A stretch of DNA of 64,000 nucleotides from Telopea speciosissima (GCF_018873765.1 NC_057919.1:64846984-64910983), one strand, 5' to 3'. Positions 1-12,609 are shown, counted from the stretch's first letter. Notes: generated by a model from the letters alone, not told the origin. Translations and numbers: made by a program.

Positions 1-66
1 TCATTGTCCGGCAATGTTATTATTTGGTATGCGCTGAGAAATTTGATTGCTTTGGCTGTCCTGCAG

Positions 67-621
67 ATAAAAGATATTTTTTAAATCTGGGGATCAGAAA
101 GGATGATTTTCATGCAATCACGTGGTTTACCAGCTGGGCAGTAGATGCAGATCATGGCTCAGATCTTTCTAATTCATTAGACCATGGATTACACCCACTT
201 TCCATGTAATAATACTTCACCCTTTCCATATGGATTTACACTTATTATAGATTCAAGGAAAGAGTATAAGAAAACTCAGAACCCTAATTGGAAAATCCTT
301 TGAAATTTGTTTTAAATGAGTCAAATTTGGTGCTGTTATTATCGATGCAATGATGCTTATTTAACAAGTGTATTTTGCTCACCACGTAGCTGCGTGAAGA
401 AATATTGTGGCGTTGGTGCTCAGGGAGTTGAAGAGATTGTGAAAAATATGGAGGCGATGGACAGGGCAGTGTTGGGTTTGATGTGCAAGGAGATCATTGA
501 CATGGGGCGGATAATGTGGCTTAAGGAGCAGGGCCTTGCAACGAAGCTTACCAAGTATGTACCATCCAATATCTCACCAGAAAACCATCTACTTATTGCC
601 AAGAACAGATATTGCTTGTAA
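67..621 (+). CDS. TRM13: tRNA:m4X modification enzyme TRM13 (3' end, partial)
   Basis: C-terminal part of the plant TRM13 homologue, a SAM-dependent methyltransferase that 2'-O-methylates position 4 in the acceptor stem of some tRNAs. Two exons are visible: 67-205, after an intron tail ending in tgcag at 66, and 390-621, after a tag acceptor. The codon split across the intron (AT|C) keeps the frame. Exon 1 reads through DDFHAITWFTSWAVDADHG, a signature block of the family. Exon 2 contains MCKEIIDMGRIMWLKEQGL and KYVPSNISPENHLL and ends at TAA 619-621. The ATG at 316 lies in the intron and is not a start. The N-terminal zinc-finger half and most of the catalytic domain lie left of the window. 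No frameshift or stop interrupts the visible part. The family call is from memory of conserved blocks. Confidence 0.85.
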
Positions 622-1844
622 GATATGGAGGCGATTCTTCTTTCTTTTGCTAGTTTTATAAGCTCATCCATGTTGTCATGAAATTAAATAACTACAATGA
701 TTCGAATTTGAGAAGGAACTAACCATTCATATTTTGAGAGAAGTAAATGAAAGTGTTGAACAGAGCTTTCTGTGTTGGTTAGAATTAAAACATTCATTTC
801 TCGTGTCTCATTCTTTTTTGAATTTTATTCAGCATGGGAAATGGTGCAACTTATCAAATAAAGTGACTTAAATAAAAAGTTAAAAACCATCAGGCAAATG
901 GCAGGTTTGGAAATAGTAGAGGCACGAGTCAGAACTCTTTGATGCCAATAATGGACAGGGTCACAGGAGAACAAACTAAACTATCCTATGAAAATTAGGA
1001 TTTGTCAATTATGAATGTCAAAAACATATTTTTGAAGATGTAACAGGTTCTCTAAGTGGGGAGCCATTTCTTTTTGGTGAAGCGAGCAGGTATTTCTGGC
1101 ATGTTTGGGGGGGGGGGTGGCTAACTGGCTATTGTACCCAGTTACACTGTTGGATAAATGGAATACCTCATTGTTGGTCTGCATGTCGGATTTCATGCCT
1201 ACCACAATTGTATTGCCACCATCAAATGGATTTTGTCTTCTAATTTTAGTCATAACAATAGGATGGTTGATGGAGAGGAAAGCTAGTCAATTGTGGAGCT
1301 ATCTACCATGTCTGGATGGAGAGGACTATGAGAAGATGGACATAGCTCAACAAATTTTGGATTACCTCTCGTTGAAATTCAGGACAAGCTTGTCTTCATG
1401 CTTTGATTCCCTAAAACCTTTATTTAATATTCCCAATTAGAAAAACTTGCTGGAAACATAGGAATTACCTTACAGCCATTAAATTATTTTCAAGCCCCAA
1501 GTAGTGAGTTCACTAGTTTCCCATTTCCTTTTCTTGGTCTCTCTCCGGTATGATCTAGACTGTGACTTTTCAAAGCTTGAAGTCTCTCCCTCTCAATGAA
1601 AGTGGCAATCTGCTGCCACACGTGAGTAGCTAGACTAGAACACCTGACTAATAGACAGGCCATTATCATATTTGGCCTGTTAACATAGTTGTTAAGTGGG
1701 TTGGGCTTGGTTATGGCTTCTAAGTCAGCAGTACCGACCCTACAAACCCACCTAATCCATCTGATTGCCCTTGCACATTCTATAAACTAAGCTCCTTTTA
1801 CCTTGTTTTGATGGCAATCTTTCTCTAATATTGTTAGTAGAGTG
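622..1844. other. intergenic, TRM13 3' flank
   Basis: Presumably holds the TRM13 3' UTR and AT-rich spacer. I see no supported gene. An open frame at 1105-1440 runs through an 11-base G run (1107-1117) and shows no recognisable domain. Confidence 0.4.
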
Positions 1845-3650
1845 CAGAAAAGGCTATCTAACTTGAAGATTAATCTTGGAAGCTAGGCTGGTAGAACAAT
1901 TCTTAGAAAGTCTATTGTATGTTCTATTCCTATTTATCTGATGTCTTGTTTTTCATTCTCATCTAAGACTTGTAAACAATTGGATGCTATTTGCTCTCAT
2001 TTCTGGCATGGTCATTTTGGTACTAAGAAGAAACCTTCATTATCTCTTGGTCTACTACTGTATGTCAACCTAAGAGTACCGGGGGGGGGGGGGGGTGGTG
2101 TTTGGGGATTAGACCTAGTCATGTCCACAATAAAGTTCTTCTAATCAAACTGGGGTGGAGATTGCTTGTAAATCCCAACCAAATATGAGCAAGAGTGTTC
2201 AAAGCAAAATATTTTAAGTCTGATAGTTTGCTCCATGCTACACATAGGGGAGGTTCTTGGATTTGGTATAGTTTGCGGACTATTCTTCCAGATCTAAGAA
2301 AAATGGTGTGCTGGCATATTGGGGATGGTTGTCAAGTTAATATATAACATGATCCTTGGATCACTAGCTTACATAATTACTGTACCCCATCTACCATTGT
2401 TCGCCATCCCCAGTTCAGTCATGTTGACTCCTTGATATTTAATTGGGATTGGGACCTTCTGTTCCTTTTATATATTTTTTCCTCAGCATATTGTTTCTCA
2501 TATCATTAAAGTTCCCATTAGTAGGAGGCATTGTGTGGATCAATTTATTTTTGTTAAAAATAAAACAGGTTTGTTTTCTACTTAAACTGCAGCCTTTTTC
2601 CTTTTCCAACAAAGTTCAGATCTTCTGTCTTCTCCACAACACTGTAAACTTTGGAAGTCTTTATGGAAGTTAAAAATCTATCCAATATTTAAGATGTTTC
2701 TTTGGAAGATTTTTCAGGATGGGCTTTAAACTAGAATGAAACTTAATTGAATTTTCCAGTTGGATTATACATGTGCTCTGTGTCAAGTTGAACCTGATTC
2801 TACTTGGCATATTCTATTTTCTTGTAGCTTTTCTAAAGGAATATGGGCTGCAGATCCTTTAGGGCTAAGAACTGAAACTATAGAAGCATCTGGTTTCCTT
2901 GAACTCTTTTCTGACTGGTTATCTAATCCCTCCATTGATAAATGTGTTTTTGAACGGATACTATCAATATTTGCTATTACAACTAACTTCTTATGGAAAG
3001 CTAGAAATGATTTTTTTTTTCTGATCCCTGAATCCAGATCCAAACAAAATCATGTACAATTTTTCCAGGTGAATTTTGGATCTTAACCTCATGTTCTCAC
3101 CTCAACCTCAATGAGATAATGTGGTCTCCCCATCCCCCCCCCCCTCACTGTCCTATGCATTCGGTTGTAACTTGTAAGTACTAACGATCATCCACTTATA
3201 ATTTATGATGGTAGTTTTAACCCTGATTTTGAGGAGGTAGGATGAACTTAAATAAATTATCTTAAAAATAAGGTTGTTTCTACAAATTTAGACTTCAGGT
3301 TCACAGGTTGTCCACAAGAAGCAGAGACAAGAGGAGTATTTCAAGGACTCAGGGGTGTAGTGTTGCTAGGAAACAACACCATAGAGGTCTGGACTGCTTC
3401 TAAAGAGTTGGACATGTGATTGGCAGTGGTCAGGAAGGATGTGATTACAAAAAGGGATGCATGGCCATGGGAATGCTTTCTAATTTTGCTGGAGATTACT
3501 AGTTGTAATAAACAGTTTAAGCTTGTGTATATTTTAAAACATGATCGGTTGGATGTTAGTATCGTGCATCCTTTGGCAAATTATGCCAGAGTTTACAAGT
3601 TTAGTGGTGCTATATCAGGTTGTATGCTTGACTCTGCTTAATTAATTTTC
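1845..3650 (+). mobile_element. decayed L1-like LINE, 3' part (RT end, zf-RVT, RNase H-like)
   Basis: Broken remnant of a plant non-LTR retrotransposon on the plus strand. From about 1888 the frame reads AGRTILRKS..IPIYLMSCF and then LDAICSHFWHGHF, the usual end of the L1 reverse transcriptase region. At 2760-3086 a cysteine/histidine block (CALCQ ... TWHILFSC) matches the zf-RVT domain. At 3420-3641 an RNase H-like tail is suggested (KLVYILKHDRLDVSIV). Stops, frameshifts and a 15-base G run (2081-2095) separate the parts, so it cannot be functional. The 5' part with the endonuclease is absent. Limits are approximate. Confidence 0.7.
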
Positions 3651-4389
3651 TCCTTTTCATCAAACAAATTTTTTTGATGAAAATAACAGATGTAGAGTCC
3701 AGCATACTGTCTGTTACAGACCGATGAAATTGTTCGTTTTGGCATAGTTGGCTAGATAACGAGCTCTACTAATAAAAGGCCTATCCTGTTTCATAATTAC
3801 AACATGCTTAAATTGTTTCGAGGATGAAAATACATTGAACAGGAAAGAAAAGAGTTCCCAAGGTCATGTATTATGCATGTCCCTCGATGGTCATTTCACA
3901 AACTCCATAGAATCTATCCATGTTTCTACGGATTCACTTCCCATCAACATTGCTCTTATGATTCTTGAAGTCCCCTTGCCTCGGCTTCTTGTAGACTTCC
4001 TGTATTCCCATAGTCTACATAAACAGCAATAATCTTGTTTTTATAGAAAAAGATGTAAGCCTATCCTTCCTCTTTAGAAGTAGAGTTAAAACTACCATCA
4101 GATATGATGAGTGGATGATCCATGGTATATAATGTAGGATGCAATGGGTACTGAATTGCTGTGGGTTCTTCGTGAATATACATTGTGTGATGGTGATAGA
4201 ATATTATGATTAGAAACCATGTGGAAATATTAGTCATTGTAGTATTGGCGTTTGGTTTTTGGGACTTAAAAATAACTTAATTTGTACCTGTCTTGCCATA
4301 TATAATAAGCAGTGATAAAAAAAAAAAGGCGTAAACATACTTAATTCAACTTTTCTGAGTAATGATGTATGAGGTCAATAAAAAAATTA
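3651..4389. other. intergenic, nothing recognised
   Basis: AT-rich sequence. The open frame at 3835-4032 has no recognisable domain or splice context. Confidence 0.4.
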
Positions 4390-4711
4390 GGGTAAATTAT
4401 ACGTCATCCCTTGGTTTTTTAAAATATTCATCCGTCCCCCTCTACAGTAACGGTGTTAGTCTGTTGTTGTTGTTAGTTATTGGTGTGAAAGGATTATTTT
4501 ACCCTTGTACTAAAACATTAGAATTAAATTTATAATACTACATTTCCTTCATCTTCAAGGGTAGTTTAAGGATTTAAATTTATTTAACTGGCTGACATCA
4601 TCACTTAACAGCATAAAATTAACGATAGGGACTAATTTGTTATATTGGGGTCTTATATAGGGGGTGATTTGAATTTTGTTTGAAAATCAAGGGGTGACGT
4701 GTAAGTTACCC
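4390..4711. mobile_element. MITE with ~30-bp terminal inverted repeats
   Basis: A 322-bp noncoding element. The left end GGGTAAATTATACGTCATCC and the reverse complement of the right end GGGTAACTTACACGTCACCC match at 16 of 20 positions, and similarity continues inward (CTTGGTTTT against CTTGATTTT). The flanks AAAAAATTA (4381-4389) and AAAAAAATA (4712-4720) agree at 8 of 9 bases, fitting a 9-bp target duplication, although the flanks are low complexity. It carries no coding capacity. Confidence 0.65.
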
Positions 4712-5789
4712 AAAAAAATAAAGAAAGCTAAGATGCTTGGATTTTCTCAGTTTTTAAGCCCATTGACTCTGCTGTCCATATCCTTTTGAAGAAAGAACAA
4801 GAGAATAAGATGTGCCGTATAGTCTCATGTTATTGTTTACAAAAAACACATGTGGTGTTTTGGGTAAGAATGTGGCTAAGTTTCATCCTAGTGGAGAGAC
4901 CATCATGTAGAGCTTTTGCTTCATTGTAATTTAAAGTTTCTTTTCATCTGTATTTTTTTACCTTATAGTAAACTTTGGCTTATATATATCAGTTGTCTTT
5001 GCATGTAAATGTCTTTTGAACACATGGGTGTTTTATTTATTGACATGATGTATATATTTCTAGTTTTAAAGTCTTAAAGAATGTGTTAACCTTAAGCAAA
5101 GGCCGGGGTAGGGCATTAAGTTATTAGCCTAAAGATATGTCTTGTAACAAATAAAGTATAACTCGAGTTATTCAAGATGAGACATACAGATTCGTTGGAA
5201 TCAAAGATTATTTCTCTAGTGAGCCCATGCCACTTAAAGAAGAGAAATTTTAGACTGACAAATAAATAGTACATAAAACATCACTATGTGAATATTATCT
5301 TGTTGCCACATTATCACATTACATCCATGTTAGTAGAGTTGAAGGCTCTCGTGATCATGGAAGGTTCTATGTCGCTTGATCATAGATGCAGTTACCGCCA
5401 TGATTTGGTGTCTAAAACTTTATGGGACAGGATTGATTTTCTAATACGACCTCTAGACCAATTTGTTTTTTAATAATTATTACCGCAAATTGCTAAATGA
5501 ATCAGATAATAATCGATCGGATAGGGGGATTATCATATTCGTATTCAATTAGTTTTCGAACGGATTCGAACACGGATCGAGTACAAATTTTCGAATATCC
5601 ATTGACATCCTTAGTAGAAGGGAACTTACAGAGGATAAAAATCTAGATCACCTACTTGTATGTGAAGAGTAACGATTCTTTGCATAAATTGACCAGCAAG
5701 GAATCAGAATCAGACGAGATAATGGAATTTTCACATAAATTAACTGAAAAAACACTTCACCTTGCATGACAAGTGTAAGTGAAAAAGAT
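4712..5789. other. intergenic, AT-rich
   Basis: No supported gene. The stretch at about 5480-5615 (cggattcgaacacggatcga ... catccttag) looks like the end of an old hAT-like nonautonomous element, but no opposite end or target duplication was found. Confidence 0.3.
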
Positions 5790-7616
5790 CCTGTGCATCC
5801 AAGCAGCCGGATTGCATGTGTAGTGCAAAACTCAAGGCGTTGCGCTTTGACTGCCTTGGATTCACATCCTCTACTTCCAGTAATTGTACTTCTATCTTAC
5901 TTCTAAGCCCTATGAGAGTGCCACCTGTCTTTATGAGCATCCAATGGCTGACAGTAGCCAAATTCAAAATTTTTTGAATTTCACCATGTCATGATTGAAC
6001 CACCTTAAATCCCCATTCAAACCGGTTTATCCTCATTCAAACCAAACCCCAAATAGATTTGCCTATTCTTGTCTTCTTCCCAAAAAACGCAGATTAGGTC
6101 AAGCTTCTCCATCGTCTTCGTCCCAAAAAAAGGGGGAGCAGAGCAGAAGAAGGATTTCATTGAGGTGTTCTTCATTCGTCTTCTTCCCAAAAAAGCAGAG
6201 CAAAAGAAGGATTTCACTGAGGTGCTCTCAGACCTCTCAGACCTTTCTTCTCCCATGAACATCAAACCGCCGTTGCCTTTCGGACTATTCTTCTTCTTAC
6301 CCATAAGAACACTAATCACTGGGAAAGCTAAAAAATTCCCAAAAAAGGAAAGATTGTAAATGAAAGAGAAAATTTTGTTAACGGAAAGGGAGTATAAAGA
6401 GAAAACCCAATTCAATTTTTTTCATTCTGTCCTCTGCATCGTCTCTTAGTTTTTGTTTTTTTTTTTTTTCATTTCTTTTGTTGAACAAACACTGTACATC
6501 CAACACAGATATAATACAATTCAGTTATTCTCGGCCTCTCTTTCATCGTAAATCTCAGATATTTCTTTCAAGGGTTTAACGCTTACAAGTTCAGATTCGT
6601 AAATTATGTCCTTCAGTTTATAAAAATTGAGAAGAGGGTTGTTCAGAATCAGCTCTGAATGTGTCAAATTGAGAGCTACTCCGTTCCTCTCTGTCAATGG
6701 AGAGGTCTTCACTGGGTTTTCTCTAATGGGTCTCTTCTTCGATGCGAATCCTTTCTCATGGTCAACATACTCACAGACTCAGAGTCTACTGCTTTCTTCT
6801 CTTCTCTTCTCCAAAACACACTAAAGTCTCTCATGCAATGGCCAGCATTATCTTAGCCAAGATGTACGCTAACACTTCTCTCTTTCAGACCTTCTGCCTC
6901 TCCTCTCTCTTTCTCTGATTCCTTCATTCATGGCGTCTCTGCAGCTTTGCTCACTCTGCATTGGCCTCTGCTACTCCCTTTTCTCTACCGCTCTCTCGCT
7001 CTCTTTGCGTCCTCTTCGGACGTTCGCTTGTCTTGAGAAAGATCAAACCTTCACTACAGGGTAATATGGAGAATATAATGCTCTCTTCTTGGAGCTACTC
7101 CGTTCCTCTCTGTAAATGGAGAGGTCTTCACTGGGTTTTCACTAATGAGTCACCTCATTTTGTAAACCTGTGGGTTTTTCACACAAATAAGGGGAACGGA
7201 AGAACACAAAGCTGAACCTCTGCCTTTATGGGAAGAAGAAGAGAAGGAGGCAAATCTATTTGGGGATTTTGGGTTTGAATTGTTTAAACCCTAGATTGGT
7301 TTAAGGGTAAGTTGGGTTTGGTTTGGTTTGAGTGAGGATGAATCGGTTTGAATGGAGGTTTAAGGTGGTTCAATCATGCCATAGGTGATATTCAAAAATT
7401 TTTGAAATTGTCTGATGTCAGCCGTTGGGTGCTCGTAAAGACATGTGACGTTCTTATAGGGCTTGGAAGTAGGATGGAAGTACAAGCAATGGAAGTAGAG
7501 GATGTGAATCCGACCGCTTTACCCCTGCTCGGGCAAGGCACTTGGGCAGGGGTAAGGCGGTCAAAGCGCATTGCCTTGAGTCTGGCACTGCACATACAGC
7601 CCGGATGCACAGGAGC
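5790..7616. repeat. large inverted-repeat structure, possible nonautonomous DNA transposon
   Basis: Two arms, about 5790-6090 and 7235-7616, are inverted copies. Read outward, both run through an aggcaaatctatttgg block, a gaatcggtttgaatgg-like block, ttcaatcatg and agtagaggatgtgaatcc, and end at ggatgcacagga. Most differences are transitions. The right arm carries an extra ~55-bp insert at about 7512-7561 that is itself a hairpin (ccgctttacccctgc paired with gcaggggtaaggcgg). Between the arms are a ~60-bp direct repeat (about 6669-6730 and 7092-7151) and a two-unit repeat at about 6110-6230. The interior also holds a minus-strand open frame (6521-6712) of unknown origin. No target duplication was found at the ends. 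Confidence 0.6.
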
Positions 7617-8110
7617 CAGGTCCCATGTGTAAGGGGATGAATAAAAGATTAACAAATTAATAATTAATCCCACATCCTTTTGACACATGTTGTGTAAACA
7701 AGAGAGATTCCCTGTACTCGAATCTGACTTTTTTTTTTTAATATATATAATAATACAGGTCCCGGCACATATGACTAGAGCGTTCGACTGGTATTTCTAG
7801 GGTTTAAGTTGATTTTGGATGGATAAGAAATTAAGAATTAGCATCGGTGGAGGCCGATTCTGCTTCCCAGAACCTCATTGCCACCAAACAGCTTGGGCTG
7901 CTTCATCTCTCTATAATATACGTATGACATACAACAAATATAGAATTTGAGATTAAAAGACTACACGAGCTGAAGAAAAGATAATTGGTGCCATGAGATG
8001 AATTTCTTCATTGGAAGTATTAGCACAAAAAATTACATTAATAGATCAATAACATTGAAAGAAGTGGTAGAAGGGACCCCAAAGAATAAAGTTACACATA
8101 TTGAAACTAG
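7617..8110. other. 3' flank of the beta-xylosidase gene
   Basis: AT-rich sequence downstream (on the minus strand) of the xylosidase stop codon. It probably includes its 3' UTR. No other feature was recognised. Confidence 0.4.
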
Positions 8111-9847
8111 CTAATTGTGGTTAAAACCAACAGTAATTTGAGCTGAAACTGCATCTTTTCCATCTCCCACAATAATCGTATGTTGTCCAGACGGCAATAA
8201 CTCATAAGCATCATCGGTGACAATACTGAAATCACGACAAGCATTCAACTTGAACGACACTACCTGTGACTTTCCTGCTACTACAAACACTCTCTTGAAT
8301 GCAACAAGTCTCTTGATGGGTGCTCTGACGATGCCTGAGGGTGGGACGGAGTATATGAACACAACGTGTGCTCCATTTCTTTTTCCGGTGTTGGTCACCA
8401 CTGCTTTTACGGTCACCACTCGAGTGCAACGTGTCTCATCCACTAGGACGGCTGGGCAATCTGTCTTCCTACCATCCAAGAATTGGAGTTGCTTGCATTG
8501 TTGGAACTGTGCCAGATTCAACGTGACCGGATTTGTTGCAGACTTAATGGCATACCTAAAGGTGGTGTAGCTCAATCCGTAACCGAAGGGATAAATGGTT
8601 GATCCATTATAGAACTTGTATGTCCTTCCTGGGTAATTAGACTCAGGGACTGGTCGCAGTGGCATTGATGTCATCGGTAATTGATCTACATAGTTTGCCG
8701 GGTACCATGTAATCGGAAGACGACCAGCTGTAGAGCAACATCCAGGTCATTCTTAAATTCTAATCCAGAATGTAATAAGAAAATCAACTAATCCACAATT
8801 CCACAACATTTATAAAGTTATAGTTGTTTTGATTCTATAAATAGTGTTGGATTCAATTATCTCACATTGGATGTGACTAGCTTCTCCTTAATGGCTAACT
8901 TTTAAGGATAAGTTCTAAGCCAAGTCTAACGGTATTTTCTTCATGAATTCTTCATAATTTAACTAGATTCTCACCTGGATTGTACTTGCCAAAAATGACA
9001 TCTGCGATGGCACGGCCACCCTCGGCACCGGGGTAACCTGCCCAAACTATGGCTTGAACCTTGGGGTCTTGCTGCAAGAAGGAGATATCGATGCCTCCTG
9101 CAGAGAAAATGACGACAATGACTGGCTTGGTGGCAGCTTCACTGATTTGGGTGATGAGTTCCTTCTGAGAGCCAGGGAAGTTGAGATCATTTCGATCCAA
9201 GCTCTCCGCCTCAATTGAGAGGTCCAGTCCAACAAAGATGAAGGTTGCATCGGCTTGCTTTGAGACCTGGACTGCTTCACCGATCCCATCACCATTTGGG
9301 CATTTCACGCCTTGGCATCCAGCTGCATAGACCACATCTCCATACTCGGCTATCGCGTCCATTGGTGTTGAATAATGGCATGTTACACCATTCTTTACTG
9401 TGGTGGTGGTGGAGGATAATTAGGAATTATCCATCAGCAAGAAGATTCATTCAGAAATTATATATAGATTTGTAATTATAGAAATTGGAAAAACTTACTT
9501 GCATAGTTACCGATCATTGCTTTAGTGGCATTTGCATGGGGTCCAATAACCGCAAACTTGGGCTTTCCCGTTCCAATGGTCAATGGCAAAGTGTTGTTAT
9601 CATTCTTGAGCAAGACAATGCCCTGCCTTGCCGCCTCGGCCGAGAGCTCAAGATGTGCTGGAGAACATATGTCGTTCTTCCCAAGTCCTGAGTACCCACC
9701 AGGGTTACCATCGAACCATCCAAGCCTCATTAGAACAATGAAAAGGTTCTTCAGAGACGCATCGATTTCAGACTCCATCACCTTCCCTTGCCTCACTGCT
9801 GCTGTCGCATAATTTGGATAGTATTTCCCGCAATCCAGATCCATTCC

Positions 9848-9878
<31 letters not shown>

Positions 9879-11324
9879 TAAAATTAAGCATTGTCAACTT
9901 AATTATGTGAGAGAAAAAGATAGGGTGGAGTGGTTTATGTATCGAAGAACTTACCAGCTTTGAGTGCTTGCCCAACAGCCTCAACTGGTGTATCGCCGAG
10001 GAATTTATGGCCATTAACCATAACATCAATGGAATCGCAATCAGCGACAATGTAACTATTTATGTATATATTTAAGAGTCAAGTTAGTCGTAGTAGTAGT
10101 AGTAGTAGTAGTTGAGAATAATGTGATGGAAGTTGGGAGAGAATGAGGAGATCCGAACTCACCCATTGAGATTCCAGTGCTGCCTGATTGTCCCATTCAA
10201 GAGCTTAGGATCAGCACAGACTGGTATGCCATTGACTCGATTATATGAACACATTACACTGGCTACGTCTCCGTCCTTTACGCACATCCTAAATGGTTCA
10301 AGAAATGTCTCCACCATATCCCTCTCCGTCACCTAATAATTAATTCACAAGATCATCATTAATTAATTACTATTTGTGTTTATTGCTACTGTAATAACTT
10401 GTTGGGGTTTTATGGCGTGGAAATAATAATCTCATATCAGATGTGAGTAGCCCGATGTGAAAACTTATAGGTACTTGCAGTGACATCTTGTAATTTCTTC
10501 TAAGTATATATAATTAATTAATTACCTTGGCATCGAAATGGTAGCGATCAACACCCTTCCAATTATCAACATCATAAGCTGCAAAATGTTTGCAACATGC
10601 AGCAACCTTGAGAGGCCTTGAGTTTGGATTCCTAGTTTTCTCATAGCCTTTCACATCTTGGAGACCTCTCACGTAATTGACGGCATAACGCCCAACCACA
10701 AAGGGATCTTCCCCAGGTGTTTCTGTAATTCTTCCCCACCTTGGATCTCTAACAACGTTAATGGTTGGGCTCCAAAACGTCAATCCAGCCAATCCTAGAT
10801 TGTACATAGCTCTTGCTTCATCCGACACCACCTGATCGAAAGAGAAATTAAGAAAATTAAAACTAAGTAATTGAAAGAAAGAAAGAAAGAAAGATGAATT
10901 AATTATGACCAACCTCGCCTATGGTTTTCCACAAAGTCTCATTGAAAGAAGAGGTGGTGAGGATAACAGTAGGAAAGCTAGTAGCAGAAGGCACGGTTTG
11001 ATCGAAACGAGTGCCCGGACCGACATCGGAGACACCATGGAGTGCCTCCGACCACCACTCGTATCCTGGTAGGTTTAGGCGCTGCACTCCCATGGCTTTG
11101 TCTCCAAGCTGTGCCACTTTCTCTTCCAGTGTCATTCGATCTATCAAGTCCTTGGCTCGCACCTCGTAAGCCAGGCTCTTGTCACAAAACCGTAAGCTGC
11201 CCATTTCAATTTTCATTTGCTCAAATGTAGTACTATCGCAGACAATGAATTCTGCTTTTACGCCAAAGTAATTATACGTTGACAGAAGCAAAAGTATCCC
11301 CAATCCGATTTGAACTGCCACCAT
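8111..11324 (-). CDS. beta-D-xylosidase / alpha-L-arabinofuranosidase, GH3 (BXL family)
   Basis: Complete seven-exon gene of 791 residues, the usual BXL length. Minus-strand exons: 11324-10914, 10831-10526, 10332-10163, 10055-9955, 9846-9499, 9397-8975, 8727-8111; all phases agree. The N-terminus is a hydrophobic signal peptide (about residues 1-25) and mature sequence starts near EFIVCDS, so the enzyme should be secreted to the cell wall. GH3 N-domain motifs are [41 protein letters not shown] and [13 protein letters not shown]. The predicted nucleophile is Asp301 in YIVADCDS. The second GH3 domain follows in exons 5-6 ([28 protein letters not shown]) and the fibronectin III-like C-domain in exon 7 ([12 protein letters not shown]). 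Family members remove xylose or arabinose from xylan, arabinan or glycoproteins; sequence alone does not fix the substrate. Start ATG follows CCACC. The exon 6 acceptor at 9398 is the least certain junction. Confidence 0.93.
9851..9879. repeat. (TAA)n microsatellite in xylosidase intron 4
   Basis: About ten tandem trinucleotide units just upstream (minus strand) of the exon 5 acceptor. Confidence 0.9.
10091..10111. repeat. (TAG)n microsatellite in xylosidase intron 3
   Basis: Seven tandem trinucleotide units inside the intron between exons 3 and 4. Confidence 0.9.
10870..10893. repeat. (GAAA)n microsatellite in xylosidase intron 1
   Basis: About five to six tandem tetranucleotide units on the plus strand, which read as a pyrimidine-rich tract on the gene strand. 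Confidence 0.85.
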
Positions 11325-11420
11325 GGTTGCCTTTATCTCTAGCTAGTTGAACTGCTTAATTTTCTTTTTCTGTTCTTTTTGCTAATAGAATGCAATGGAA
11401 TGGAATGGGTAAGGAGTGGA

Positions 11421-11430
11421 TAATTTATAG
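11421..11430 (-). promoter_or_regulatory. TATA box of the beta-xylosidase gene
   Basis: On the minus strand the sequence reads CTATAAATTA, about 100 bases upstream of the ATG at 11324. Initiation about 30 bases downstream would give a 5' UTR of roughly 65-75 bases. Position and match are good, but no transcript data support it. Confidence 0.6.
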
Positions 11431-12037
11431 GTAAATGGGATGTTCTCTTATCTTACACGAGTAACAGAGACAGCAATTACCACTTATCTTAGCTCTATAT
11501 TTGGTTATAGACAGTTCTTTTTTAACCAAAAATACTGAATTTTGATCTATTCCTACATCCTCTCCACTGAAATGTGAAAGTTGTTACTTTGCTTCCATCT
11601 GTTCTTACCTTTAGGGAAGACGCTGGCATGCATTATCTCTTTTTTTCCATCCCTCTTTCTTTTTTTTGTTAACGAAATTTAAGGAATGGGTATAAAAGGA
11701 GAGAGAGAGAGAGTTTAAAATTGTTCTCTTCCCAACAATGAAACTTATCCATTATCTATTTTTTAATTCAATGTAGGGATCACTAGGTAAGAAGTTTGGA
11801 GCGACTACTATTTATAATCACCCTACATTTACTCAAAGTCCACTATCAATAACTTCTTTTCTTATTTCACATAAAAGCAAAGTCCCACCTCTCATTCTCT
11901 TCTGGTTTTTTAAAATTCCAATATTACACCTCTATTCAGATAAATTGTTGTCTCTAATTGGCTGTCCTATCACACCTCCTTCCTTGGGATTATTATCTTC
12001 TCCAATTCCTTAAGTTTGACAGCACTAGGTAGAGATA

Positions 12038-12609
12038 AGGGTGTCAAAATCAAACCGAAATCGAATCGAACCATTTAAATTGAAACCGGCAGACCGTTTA
12101 GTTAAATGATCCGATTATGGTTTTAGAAATGACACCATTTATTTAATCGATTTTGTTTGGTTTAGATCGATTAATTCAACGGTTTCAAACCGTATAATCC
12201 AATTAAAATCGATTATTACCAAACCATCTAATTGTTTAAAAACCTAACAAAATTTTTTTTTTTCATAAACAAAAAATCAAAACCTAACAAGTAGCAACTA
12301 TTAAGTAATCATATTTCTTCATTAATGATTTCATTCCTCAAAAAAAAAAAAAAAACTAATAACTTAGTATGTAATAAGTAATAACTAGTATTAATAAATA
12401 GAGTAGTAAATGTGTATAGAACTGTCTAACTGAAACCATATAAAATCGTATAAAATCATTTAACTGAAACCATTTAAAAATCGTTTAATCGAAACCGTTT
12501 ACTAAACGATTTAGGTTTTGATTATGAGATTGTTTAGTTAAATGGTCTGATTATAATTTCTATCCTCAAACAAATCAAAATCAAATTGAACCAAACCGTT
12601 TAACACCCT
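12038..12609. mobile_element. hAT-like MITE between xylosidase and ACLA
   Basis: A 572-bp AT-rich noncoding element with short terminal inverted repeats AGGGTGT / ACACCCT. It is flanked by 8-bp direct repeats TAGAGATA (12030-12037) and TAGAGATG (12610-12617), matching at 7 of 8 bases. Subterminal regions repeat motifs such as atcgaaccatttaa and aaccgttta in both orientations. The AGGGTGTCAAA start and the 8-bp duplication are typical of hAT nonautonomous elements. It lies about 0.55 kb upstream of the ACLA start. Confidence 0.72.

Noticed and set aside
316-389. ATG-started frame ahead of the TRM13 last exon
   Set aside because: It lies in the intron. The tag acceptor at 389 restores phase with the preceding exon, and the family sequence starts after it.
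8217-8570. Plus-strand frame opposite the xylosidase exon 7
   Set aside because: Antisense shadow of a well-conserved GH3 C-terminal exon.
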